A DNA stretch of 64,000 nt from Paraglaciecola mesophila (lineage in GTDB: Bacteria > Pseudomonadota > Gammaproteobacteria > Enterobacterales > Alteromonadaceae): positions 2,975,001 to 3,039,000 of the forward strand of contig NZ_CP047656.1 in NCBI RefSeq assembly GCF_009906955.1, written 5' to 3'. This document shows positions 56,150 to 64,000 of the stretch, piece by piece; the first letter of the stretch is position 1, and each line of letters opens with the position of its first letter. The notes under the pieces are model-generated. The model was not told the DNA's origin. It saw only the letters and a program-made list of their open reading frames with translations, and made no database searches. A program made the translations under genes and the position numbers.

Positions 56150-59100
56150 CTATCGCTTTATATGATTGTATTTTAGCGCCTCTGAAAGACTCTGTAGCGT
56201 ATTTCTAACTGATGCCAATACATTGATGAAAGTATCGGCGTTTTGCTGTGTATGCGCGCTTAGGGGCGCTAGTTCACTAAGTAAGTTACTTGCTCTCGTC
56301 AATGCATTGTTGTCGAATAGTTGTTTTGCTTGGTTTAGGGCGTCGGCGGTTGCCATATGATCGCCCTTTTGCGCGCATTGGCTTAATCTGTCAATCGCGC
56401 TCTCACAATGCAAAATAGTTTGGGGCAGTTGGTTGAGATACTCGTCTAACTCGTATTGAGCGTTTACGATGGCTTGCGCTACATCTACGTCTGGTAAATC
56501 TATACACATGTGTGCAAAGCGTAGAACGTGAGCAATTGAATCCTCTAGACCGGCTTCATCGTCGTTCAATGCTGCTTGTTCAAGTCGGCTAAAGGCCTTG
56601 CCCACATTGGCTAACCCGAATGACCCTGCGGCACCTTTAATACGGTGAATAGATGTGGCGATTGCGGGTAAATCTCTTACGTTCCATGCTTGTTCAATAT
56701 TAGCCAACTCTTCTCGTAAATCGACTATATAACCTTGAATCAACGGCAGCATCTTGTCATCAGCAACCGATACTTGTTTGACAGATAGGTTAAGGTATTG
56801 CCGTACTTTACGAATAAATACATCCCGTTCAATAGGTTTGGCTAAGTGGTCGGTAAAGCCGATGCGAAGGTAGTAATCTATTTCGTGTTGCATGGTGTTG
56901 GCTGTTAAGGCAATAGCCGGAGTTTTGTTACCTGATTTTCGAATATTTTTAAGGGTATCTACACCGTTTAGCCTTGGCATGTGAATATCCAATAGCAATA
57001 AATCGAACTGACTAGCCCGTATAGCGTCTATCGCTTGGTGGCCGTCGGCAACCTCGGTTACGGTAATATTCATGCGCTTTAGTAGCAAAGCAACAAGCTC
57101 TCGGTTATTTGGATGGTCGTCTGCCAGTAGCACCTTACACGCACCAAATTTAGGCACATGAGATTCTTGCGTTATCTGGTGAATGCTGGACAAGTCGATT
57201 TCTTGAGCGGTGTTTAACCAAGCAACATCCGTAGGGGTATCAAGCTTTATTGTGATAGTAAAAGTACTGCCCTTGCGAGGTTGGCTCGTGGCTTGTATGT
57301 CACCCCCTAGACCTTGCGCCAGGCGTTTTGCAATACTTAAACCTAACCCAGTTCCACCCACTTGACGGTTAATCACACTATCGGCTTGAGTGAAGGGATT
57401 AAATAGCTTCTGCATATCGCTTTGGCTTATCCCTTCGCCGGTATCTACTACTTTGATAGTCAAGGTTTGGCCGACTGCTTTCACATCTAAGCATATATGA
57501 CCACTGTGGGTAAACTTAAGGGCGTTATTGGTCAGATTGAACAGGATTTGCTTAAGTCTGGTCGCGTCAGTGATGATTTTTTCTGGTAGTGGAAAGTCGT
57601 AATTTACATGAAATCCCAAACCTTTATCTTTTGCGCGTTTACCGACAACCGACTCAATTTGGCCAAGCAGTGAAAATAAATGACAAGGCTGAGATTTAAA
57701 GTCTAATTTATTTGCATCGATTTTACTTAGATCAAGTATATCGTTGATAATTCGTAGTAAATGGGCACCATTTTGGTAAATGATACTGGTCACGCGCTCT
57801 TGCTCTGCTTTATCAATATCGCCCAGTAACATGCCGTCGGCGTACCCAATGATAGACGTCAGCGGTGTGCGGATTTCGTGGCTCATATTAGCCAGAAAAT
57901 AGTCTTTTGCTGAATTCGCTTCAATAAGTTCTTGGTTAGATTGGGCAAGTTTTTGGTTTGCTTCGCGTAGCGCTTGGGTGCGAAACTCTACCGTTTGTTT
58001 TAACTGGGACTTAAGTTGACTGTTGCGCAAGTTTACCAAGCGCATTTTTTCTGCCAAAGCAAAGGCTAGAATGACAGTATCTGCCGCGATTCCGATAAAG
58101 CCAAGTAAATAAATATCAACATTAATACTTGGCAACACTCGCAGGTTCAGTAAATTCCCCACCACATTTGGGATGATCACGCACAAAGAAGCGAGGACAA
58201 AATAGCGGGCTGGTTTATAACCCTTTTTCCATGCAACAAGACCTACTGATAATCCGGTCAATAACACTGCTGTGGTCAAAATAGACACAATAATCAAGCC
58301 AAGGGCTTGGTTATAAAACGCAATAGGTAAGGCGAGCAAACACAAGCACCCAAGCACCAAAAGAAATAGCATGGTTCGTTTTGCTGTAAGGTTTAGCCTG
58401 AAAAACTCTATTTGGAAAAAGGCGGAAAAAGCGCACCCGAGTAAGAATCCGGGCATTAACCAATCTTTCGCACTGAATAAGTTTAGATACTCAAATACGC
58501 CAAAAATAGCGGCCCATGCACTGGCGTAAAAAAGCGTTGAAAGTGCGTAAAACAAATATTGGGTGTCGCGCATCACTATGTATATAAATAGATTATATAA
58601 ACCTAGTGCTAAATAAATTCCAAAGCAGATAAAAAGGATAACATTGTGACTCGCTACAGATGCAAGCATACGCTCTTCGGTTTTAAGCACGATTTTGATA
58701 GGAGCAAAAAAGAAATCACTATCAAACACCATGAGTAAAGTGGCGGTTTCTCCTGCTCGAATATTGAGTTTACTGCCGTAATGTAAAGGGTAACTGTTGG
58801 TATGGTTTAAGCCTGATACTGAGCTTTCAACTGGGGTATGCTGAGAGTAAAGTGAGACTTGAACCGTTTCGATAACTGAACCGCTAGGGTAAATAAACCA
58901 TTGCTCATTTTGAGTATCGTTATAAATTTCGAACGCAGTGACATACCTGTTTTTGAATGGGTCATTGGGATTATGTTGCTCGAAAGTACCAAGCCACTCT
59001 TCCAATGGTTCTCGGTAATGTGGTATTTCCGCTCGGCCAATACTGAAATAAACTAACTGTTGACTAATGTCTCTTTGACTAATTTCAGATGCAGAGAAAT

Positions 59101-59179
59101 GCGCTATTAAGGTGTCTTGAGCCTTAAGACCGAAACTGAACAGGGACAACAATAAAATGTAATATATAGCTGATTTCAA
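56150..59179 (-). CDS. 7TMR-DISM hybrid sensor histidine kinase with REC and Hpt domains
   Basis: The 1009-residue protein has a signal peptide (1-20), a periplasmic 7TMR-DISM extracellular domain (about 25-165), seven membrane helices (about 178-375), a coiled linker, HisKA with His434 (NMSHEIRTPL), HATPase (VDTGEGIS, GGTGLGLSIAKRL), a receiver domain with Asp731 (LLLLDIHMP) and a C-terminal Hpt with His845 (SIHRIKGAAGSFG). It is a complete phosphorelay in one chain. No response regulator gene is next to it, so the output partner is unknown. DISM sensors often sense carbohydrates or other small ligands. It is monocistronic. Confidence 0.93.
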   Translation of the reverse strand: MKSAIYYILLLSLFSFGLKAQDTLIAHFSASEISQRDISQQLVYFSIGRAEIPHYREPLEEWLGTFEQHNPNDPFKNRYVTAFEIYNDTQNEQWFIYPSGSVIETVQVSLYSQHTPVESSVSGLNHTNSYPLHYGSKLNIRAGETATLLMVFDSDFFFAPIKIVLKTEERMLASVASHNVILFICFGIYLALGLYNLFIYIVMRDTQYLFYALSTLFYASAWAAIFGVFEYLNLFSAKDWLMPGFLLGCAFSAFFQIEFFRLNLTAKRTMLFLLVLGCLCLLALPIAFYNQALGLIIVSILTTAVLLTGLSVGLVAWKKGYKPARYFVLASLCVIIPNVVGNLLNLRVLPSINVDIYLLGFIGIAADTVILAFALAEKMRLVNLRNSQLKSQLKQTVEFRTQALREANQKLAQSNQELIEANSAKDYFLANMSHEIRTPLTSIIGYADGMLLGDIDKAEQERVTSIIYQNGAHLLRIINDILDLSKIDANKLDFKSQPCHLFSLLGQIESVVGKRAKDKGLGFHVNYDFPLPEKIITDATRLKQILFNLTNNALKFTHSGHICLDVKAVGQTLTIKVVDTGEGISQSDMQKLFNPFTQADSVINRQVGGTGLGLSIAKRLAQGLGGDIQATSQPRKGSTFTITIKLDTPTDVAWLNTAQEIDLSSIHQITQESHVPKFGACKVLLADDHPNNRELVALLLKRMNITVTEVADGHQAIDAIRASQFDLLLLDIHMPRLNGVDTLKNIRKSGNKTPAIALTANTMQHEIDYYLRIGFTDHLAKPIERDVFIRKVRQYLNLSVKQVSVADDKMLPLIQGYIVDLREELANIEQAWNVRDLPAIATSIHRIKGAAGSFGLANVGKAFSRLEQAALNDDEAGLEDSIAHVLRFAHMCIDLPDVDVAQAIVNAQYELDEYLNQLPQTILHCESAIDRLSQCAQKGDHMATADALNQAKQLFDNNALTRASNLLSELAPLSAHTQQNADTFINVLASVRNTLQSLSEALKYNHIKR

Positions 59180-59393
59180 AATGGTACCAACATACTAAAG
59201 GGATCTTGAGGCTAACCTCTGACCCACTTAACTGTGATGACTACATGTGTTAGCAGACACCTTTTAATGTCGCCAATCTACGACTACTGTAAATTATGCC
59301 CGATAATGCGTCTGCACGGTTAGTGTTTTTACCTTTTTGCTACATTCCAACATAAATTGACGGTGACCATGCGATATTTTTGCGTATTTCTGC

Positions 59394-59996
59394 CTATCCT
59401 TGGCTTTTAACTTGCTGACTTGCTAGTTGGCGGGCAAAAACACGCTCCTGCATCTGGGTAAAAGTGGACAATAACGGAGTAGTATCAATACCTTGGGTAA
59501 AATGTAGTGTGTAGGCAAGTGCCTCTAAGGTTGATAAACCGCCTGTTACCGATGTTTTACGTATCCTATATTGGCTTTTTGGGGGATGTATAAAATGCCA
59601 AGCAGGCAGAGTATGTAGCCACGGGTTATTCATCCATAGCTTATAGGCTTTTCGCCATGTGGCGTCGAGCAATATGAGCGCTGGTGGAGCACAACGCTCT
59701 CGGCTTATCGTTGTTTCTAAAGGTTTGCTGTTATCATTTGGGTACACTAGGCAGGCTGATTCTTGCTGTGCGTTTATCCAACTAATTAGGAGGCTGAAGT
59801 CTTTTGGATTTTCGCCCACCCAAATTTCGCTGTTAGGTACACAAAGCCGAATCAATTTAGCGCTATTTTTAGCATGATTTACTTCACTCGGATGCTGTAA
59901 AATAATAATCTTTTGTGCACTGTGAACAGAACATAATAGATCACAAATACACACTGATTGTGGGTAATCGCAATGGTGACATATCACTCTGTTCAT
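59394..59996 (-). CDS. DTW-domain tRNA-uridine aminocarboxypropyltransferase
   Basis: The 200-residue protein has the N-terminal zinc-type Cys set (CHHCDYPQSVCIC), the catalytic DxTW motif LLDATWRKAYKL (Asp111 to Trp114) and the RIRKTSVTGGLSTLEA segment of the DTW family. E. coli TapT (YfiP) of this family makes acp3U47 in tRNA using SAM. Which paralogue this is cannot be decided from the sequence alone. A 214-bp gap separates it from the kinase gene. Confidence 0.88.
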   Translation of the reverse strand: MNRVICHHCDYPQSVCICDLLCSVHSAQKIIILQHPSEVNHAKNSAKLIRLCVPNSEIWVGENPKDFSLLISWINAQQESACLVYPNDNSKPLETTISRERCAPPALILLDATWRKAYKLWMNNPWLHTLPAWHFIHPPKSQYRIRKTSVTGGLSTLEALAYTLHFTQGIDTTPLLSTFTQMQERVFARQLASQQVKSQG

Positions 59997-60121
59997 GTCA
60001 TTGAGCCGAATTGTTTAGGTGACAATTTACGGTTGTTGGTTGGACCCAATTAGAAATAGTGAGTATTAAAAGCAAGTTTTGCATAATGAACACGTTTACG
60101 TCTGATTAAAATAAAATACAT

Positions 60122-60466
60122 ATGGCTCGAAACCCACATTATACCCAAATTTGGCAAACTGTTTGTGCGATACCTGTTGGCAAGGTAGCGAGTTATGGGC
60201 AAATAGCCGATCTTGCTGGCTTACCCGGGCGTGCACGTCTAGTCGGCAAGTCTTTGGGCTTTACGCCTGAAGACATGAATATACCTTGGTATCGTGTTCT
60301 TCGTTCATCCGGTCAACTGGCTTTTGCCGCAGGGTCAGAACAAGCCTTACGGCAAACAGGTTTACTGCAAGAGGAAAACGTCGTTGTAGTAGGTAATCGG
60401 GTAAAGCTGGCTGAATTTCAATGGCAGCCAACCTTGGATGAAATGCTATGGAAACTTACCAATTAA
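60122..60466 (+). CDS. Alkyltransferase-like protein (MGMT family, Trp variant)
   Basis: The 114-residue protein has the MGMT C-terminal fold (VGKVASYGQIADLAGLPGRAR) but the active-site PCHRV is PWYRV (Trp56). ATL proteins such as E. coli YbaZ bind O6-alkylguanine and recruit nucleotide-excision repair without transferring the alkyl group. The same role is expected here. It stands alone and is divergent from the DTW gene. Confidence 0.93.
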   Translation: MARNPHYTQIWQTVCAIPVGKVASYGQIADLAGLPGRARLVGKSLGFTPEDMNIPWYRVLRSSGQLAFAAGSEQALRQTGLLQEENVVVVGNRVKLAEFQWQPTLDEMLWKLTN

Positions 60467-60494
60467 AATACGTTTAAGTGATAGTGGGTACTAA

Positions 60495-61232
60495 TTAACT
60501 GAACTTTATAAACATATTGCTTGTGAGGCGTCCTTGTTTAGGATCGGCCTTCGTATCCTTGCTTGTTGTGATCAGAGCACTGTGAAGTAGGTTGCCAGGA
60601 TAGAGCACAATTCTGTTTTGCTTAAACGGTACCTGATAAAAGCAGGTGTATGCAGGGTGAGATGTTTCACAGTAGGCTTTTGGATATCCCTTTTTGGCAA
60701 AAGATTGCGCTTCATAAAGATAGGCCTGTTCATTTTTTGAGGTCACTCGTTCTGTTCTACTTCTATTGTGACGATAAAAGCCAGTACCACCATGTTGATT
60801 TGGGCTTAAATAGTGTACAACCGCGATTAAATTTGGATCTGGCGTATCGTAGTGAGGCAGTGTTTGCATCGGCGTTAATTCTTCGGGAGGCAATGTAATC
60901 AGTGAAAAATAATTGTCGATAGGGGTCGGTGATAAGCCAATCGGGATATCAAACAAGCGGTATAGTCCTTTCATCAAGGGTTTTAGGCTCGCCACAACAT
61001 ATGCTTTTGGTAGGGCACTACGTATACCTGGGTAGAAGGTAGTTTTGTCTGGCGAAAATGTAGTGCGCCGAGCTGCATACTCAATTAAATCTTCTACCGT
61101 TTGCAAATAGTCATCGATGATTAGAATTGGTGTTTGAGACTCCCCTATTCGTAGCATTTGAATGTTGTGATCTGGGTTTATTCGAAAGTGAGATACCTCA
61201 CTATGATCGCTGCCCAATGCCGGTTTATCCAT
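60495..61232 (-). CDS. DUF6445 family protein, 2-oxoglutarate-oxygenase-like
   Basis: The 245-residue protein fits DUF6445, often found beside tryptophan-halogenase-like genes. It has an LPHYDTPDPN segment (His127, Asp129), a distal His217 (LLHSAL) and Arg235 (GRLTSNMF), which is the HxD...H...R layout of Fe(II)/2-oxoglutarate prolyl-hydroxylase-like enzymes. Whether it is catalytic is unknown. It lies 3 bp after the halogenase-like gene, so it is in the same operon. Confidence 0.78.
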   Translation of the reverse strand: MDKPALGSDHSEVSHFRINPDHNIQMLRIGESQTPILIIDDYLQTVEDLIEYAARRTTFSPDKTTFYPGIRSALPKAYVVASLKPLMKGLYRLFDIPIGLSPTPIDNYFSLITLPPEELTPMQTLPHYDTPDPNLIAVVHYLSPNQHGGTGFYRHNRSRTERVTSKNEQAYLYEAQSFAKKGYPKAYCETSHPAYTCFYQVPFKQNRIVLYPGNLLHSALITTSKDTKADPKQGRLTSNMFIKFS

Positions 61233-61235
61233 GTG

Positions 61236-62747
61236 TTATGACGCCTTACTAGGACAATAATGACGAATAAATGCGAGGTGATCAGGTAAACTGCCGACTC
61301 TGCGAGCGGTTTGTTGTTTTATGCTGGTCAGAAAATCTGTTAATTCTTGTGCTGGCATCAGATCGACGATTGGGTGATATGTGCTAGGTGTTATTCCCTG
61401 ACCTAACATGACTTGCAACCAAGAAGCCTCACCAAACAACTCCCCTTGGCCTTGATGCACATGGCCACTTTGGGCAAATTGCTGCATACGTTCTTGCAAT
61501 GTTTTGGGAATGGGCATGTCTTTGCAATAGCGCCAAAATGCAGAATCTCTGCGAGCTGTCGCATGATAATGTAGAACAATGAAGTCGCGGATATTGTCTA
61601 TTTCACTGCGCATGGTTGCGTTGAACTTGTCGACAATTGCGCTCTCCATATGGATTGAAGGCAAAGACTGCATTAAACGGATCACACTTTGTTGAATTAA
61701 ATGAATGCTGGTGGACTCCAATGGCTCTATAAAACCACCTGCTAACCCTATGGCAACACAGTTTTTATTCCATAATTTACGTCGTACCCCTGTTTTAAAT
61801 TTAATGATCCTTGGAGTATTTAAAGGTTGGCCTTGAAGTTTACTGAGCAAGTGTGTTTTGGCATCTTCATCACTTATATATTTGCTGCAGAACACCATGC
61901 CATTACCCATACGATTTTGGAGCGGAATTTGCCACTGCCACCCCGCGTCATGAGCAATTGAGCGCGTGTAAGGGGCACTTGTTTCTAGCAACTCAGTTTG
62001 TACTGCGACGGCACTGTCACAAGGTAGCCAATGACTCCAATCTTCGTAGCCTGTGTTTAACGCTTGTTCAATTAATAAACCCCGAAAACCAGTGCAATCA
62101 ATAAATAGATCACCAGAAATACATTGCCCATCTGCCAAGGTGAGAGATTGAATAAAGCCGCTATCATAGTTGAGGTCGACCTGTTGGATCTTCCCTTCGA
62201 CTCGATTCACACCAGATCGCTGTGCAATATGTCTTAAAAATGTTGCATAAAGACCAGCATCTAAGTGAAAGGCATGGTTACGCTCTTGTTTGGGGGCGGT
62301 AGCAAACTTTCCTAATCGGCAAGCGAGATGTTCAGGGCAGTAATCCCCAATCTCACTTGCAACACCTAGCTTTTGCCCGCGCAACCAGAAGTGTTGAAAT
62401 CCTGCTGCCCAACAACCATGGTTAAAGTGCCCGAATGAATGTATGTAAGCTTGTTGCTTTTCGTACCAATTTTCGAACTTTATGCCTAGTTTGAATGTGG
62501 CATTCGTCGCTGCCATAAAATCCGCTTCTTTGATTTTTAGCAGGTCGTGAAACAAGTGTAAGGTAGGAATAGTAGCCTCACCCACACCTACAGTGGGGAT
62601 TGCATCAGACTCCACCAGCGTCACTTTTATATTTTTGCCAAATAGCTTTCCAAATGCCGCAGCTGTCATCCAGCCTGCGGTGCCCCCGCCTGCGATGACG
62701 ATATGTTTGATTGCATCTTGTTGCATAGACTGATACTCGCTTTTCAT
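61236..62747 (-). CDS. Flavin-dependent tryptophan-halogenase-like protein
   Basis: The 503-residue protein has the FAD-binding GGGTAGW (20-26), the halogenase-specific WxWxIP motif (WQWQIP, Trp270 to Pro275), and the equivalents of the catalytic Lys (Lys86 in TFKLGIKF) and Glu (Glu344 in EPLESTS) of PrnA/RebH. The catalytic apparatus therefore looks complete. Homologues without a biosynthetic cluster are common in TonB-receptor-linked loci, and their substrates are mostly unknown. It starts 8 bp after the cupin gene. Confidence 0.92.
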   Translation of the reverse strand: MKSEYQSMQQDAIKHIVIAGGGTAGWMTAAAFGKLFGKNIKVTLVESDAIPTVGVGEATIPTLHLFHDLLKIKEADFMAATNATFKLGIKFENWYEKQQAYIHSFGHFNHGCWAAGFQHFWLRGQKLGVASEIGDYCPEHLACRLGKFATAPKQERNHAFHLDAGLYATFLRHIAQRSGVNRVEGKIQQVDLNYDSGFIQSLTLADGQCISGDLFIDCTGFRGLLIEQALNTGYEDWSHWLPCDSAVAVQTELLETSAPYTRSIAHDAGWQWQIPLQNRMGNGMVFCSKYISDEDAKTHLLSKLQGQPLNTPRIIKFKTGVRRKLWNKNCVAIGLAGGFIEPLESTSIHLIQQSVIRLMQSLPSIHMESAIVDKFNATMRSEIDNIRDFIVLHYHATARRDSAFWRYCKDMPIPKTLQERMQQFAQSGHVHQGQGELFGEASWLQVMLGQGITPSTYHPIVDLMPAQELTDFLTSIKQQTARRVGSLPDHLAFIRHYCPSKAS

Positions 62748-62755
62748 TATATTTA

Positions 62756-63787
62756 TTATCGTCTGAGCTTATTTTGCAAATCAGCAAGCAGCTGTCTTCG
62801 GCTTGTTTCGCCCATTGGGCTTGCAAGTATGCTTTTTGCTGTTGCTGGTATGTGTGAAAAGTGCTCTGGTTGATACTCAAAAACGTAATGATCAAACAGG
62901 TTCTTCCAGGCATCCCGTTGATGTTTAGGTAGGTCTCGCACACTCATCATGGCTAATAATAAGGCATTCATCGGTCTTCCCATTTGGGCAGGCGTATCTC
63001 GCCACCAGTGCGTGACGAGTACATTAAATCCACTTAGGCCCTGTACATAATGCCACCACATACTGGGTAAAATAAGCGCATCTCCAGCTTCTAATTCTGC
63101 GGTTTGTGCGCTTGCTAGGGCTTGAGAAAATTTGGGGTGCTGTGATAGATCAGGGTTTGCGAAATCGACGGTGCTAATTTCTTGTCCACCAGGGGCTTTA
63201 TCTAAAGGACCCACATAGAGATTGCTTAGTTGCTCTGGGGGGAAAAGGGTAAAACGGCGTTTTCCCACTGCACAGCAGGCGAGATTTTGGGCGACATCAT
63301 AATGGGCTGCTATGCGGCTCGCATTCCCCAGCCAAATATTAACTAGTGGCATATCGACGTCGGGCAGTATGTCAATTTGCGCGAGTAGTTTTGGTAAACA
63401 CTGCGCTAGGCTGGTGGCACTGACATAAACACATTGGCCGTTTTGGCTCTGTGCATTGTCTTGAATATCGTTGAGTATCTTAGGTAATGTTTGTTGACTT
63501 GACTGAAAATTAAACCCTGTCATGTCCTGATTATAAAAGATGCGACCTTGCTCGTTTTTTGGTAGATAATGAGTATGAAACCTAGCCCCTTGATCGCATT
63601 GTAATAGGTGCTGTGCAGCATGTGTATCAGACTGTTTAGCGGCTTTTACTAGTGGCCAATGCGCGCAATAGCCTTTTAACACGATAGGCTCTTTGCTATT
63701 TAGCAGTGCGACAGGAATATTTTCTGCTGTCACGCCGCTAATCTGTTTTACCTCAGAACAAAGCGGTTTGTCATTTGACTGCGACAT
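62756..63787 (-). CDS. JmjC-like cupin (cupin_8) family protein
   Basis: The 343-residue protein has the cupin_8/JmjC metal set: HYD (His162, Asp164) in IAAHYDVAQNLACC and distal His246 (WWHYVQGL), plus GKRRFTLFPPEQLSNLYVGP and GDALILPSMWWH. This suggests an Fe(II)/2-oxoglutarate-dependent hydroxylase of the FIH-like group. It lies 15 bp after the SapC gene and 8 bp before the halogenase-like gene. Confidence 0.88.
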   Translation of the reverse strand: MSQSNDKPLCSEVKQISGVTAENIPVALLNSKEPIVLKGYCAHWPLVKAAKQSDTHAAQHLLQCDQGARFHTHYLPKNEQGRIFYNQDMTGFNFQSSQQTLPKILNDIQDNAQSQNGQCVYVSATSLAQCLPKLLAQIDILPDVDMPLVNIWLGNASRIAAHYDVAQNLACCAVGKRRFTLFPPEQLSNLYVGPLDKAPGGQEISTVDFANPDLSQHPKFSQALASAQTAELEAGDALILPSMWWHYVQGLSGFNVLVTHWWRDTPAQMGRPMNALLLAMMSVRDLPKHQRDAWKNLFDHYVFEYQPEHFSHIPATAKSILASPMGETSRRQLLADLQNKLRR

Positions 63788-63802
63788 CTCTGCGATCTCC
63801 GA

Positions 63803-64000
63803 TTATACCGTTTGTGATACCAGCCTATTTTTTAGTGCCACCAAATCGTTAAAGTGAACCTGTGAAGCTAAAATGAGGTATGCGGCTTGCAAGTATCCAG
63901 CATTATGCAACTGCACTATGTTGTCTGGACTTAGATTATTCAACACATCTTCGTTGATCGTGTAAAAGCCAACCAACTGATGATTTGCTCCATTATCTAG
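63803..64000 (-). CDS. SapC family protein, C-terminal part (cut by the window end)
   Basis: The minus-strand frame from the window edge to a TAA at 63803 gives 65 residues: LVGFYTINEDVLNNLSPD, NIVQLHNAGYLQAAYLILAS, then QVHFNDLVALKNRL. This is the conserved C-terminus of SapC family proteins (GLYTIDE...L...G...AY..L.S). SapC-like proteins frequently precede tryptophan-halogenase-like and cupin genes near TonB-dependent receptors. The 5' part and any receptor gene lie outside the window. Confidence 0.78.
   Translation of the reverse strand, partial: LDNGANHQLVGFYTINEDVLNNLSPDNIVQLHNAGYLQAAYLILASQVHFNDLVALKNRLVSQTV

Overview
The window looks like the replication-origin region of a marine gammaproteobacterium of the Alteromonadales, most likely close to Paraglaciecola/Alteromonas or the species once called Pseudoalteromonas atlantica. 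This is inferred from gene order, AT-leaning composition and protein character; no database search was possible. About 55 protein genes, a partial 16S rRNA gene, two recognisable small RNAs, the chromosomal origin, parS sites and two copies of a short foldback repeat can be supported.

Layout. (1) 1-0.7 kb: the 5' end of a leftward 16S rRNA gene with its antitermination leader and two tandem promoters. (2) 0.7-12.7 kb: the block known from E. coli next to rrnD (yrdA, yrdB-like, aroE, tsaC, yrdD, smg, dprA, def, fmt, rsmB, trkA). It contains hemF and a LysM/TsaP-like gene, as in Pseudomonas, and an ompW-like gene with a perfect FNR box. (3) 12.7-16.4 kb: an accessory stretch with a DUF2780 protein, a tyrosine-rich exported peptide, a TraT-like lipoprotein and trkH. 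(4) 17.0-24 kb: polA, Spot 42 RNA (spf), engB, cytochrome c4, a CsrC-like RNA, yihI, DUF2489 and tag. The order polA-spf-engB(yihA)-csrC-yihI is that of E. coli. (5) 24-30 kb: glyQS, a lipoprotein, a GGDEF protein, repeat copy A and an amino-acid racemase. (6) 30.4-41.5 kb: gyrB-recF-dnaN-dnaA leftward, and rpmH-rnpA-yidD-yidC, yajQ, mnmE rightward. (7) 41.6-49 kb: repeat copy B, mioC, a dnaT-like and dnaC-like pair, oriC, mnmG, rsmG, parA and parB. (8) 49-56 kb: the complete atpIBEFHAGDC operon. (9) 56-64 kb: a 1009-residue hybrid histidine kinase, a DTW-domain tRNA-modifying enzyme, an alkyltransferase-like protein, and a leftward cluster of SapC (cut by the window end), JmjC-like cupin, flavin-dependent tryptophan-halogenase-like protein and DUF6445 protein.

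How it fits together. The replication and segregation machinery (DnaA, DnaN, RecF, GyrB, a helicase-loader pair, oriC, ParAB with two perfect parS sites inside recF) lies within about 20 kb. The parts of most interest are: an oriC-like cluster of DnaA boxes and GATC sites upstream of polA, 27 kb from the real oriC; the DnaT/DnaC-like pair transcribed straight into oriC; an unusually short Spot 42; a CsrC-like RNA in conserved synteny; the ~263-bp foldback repeat family; and the halogenase/SapC/cupin/DUF6445 cluster.
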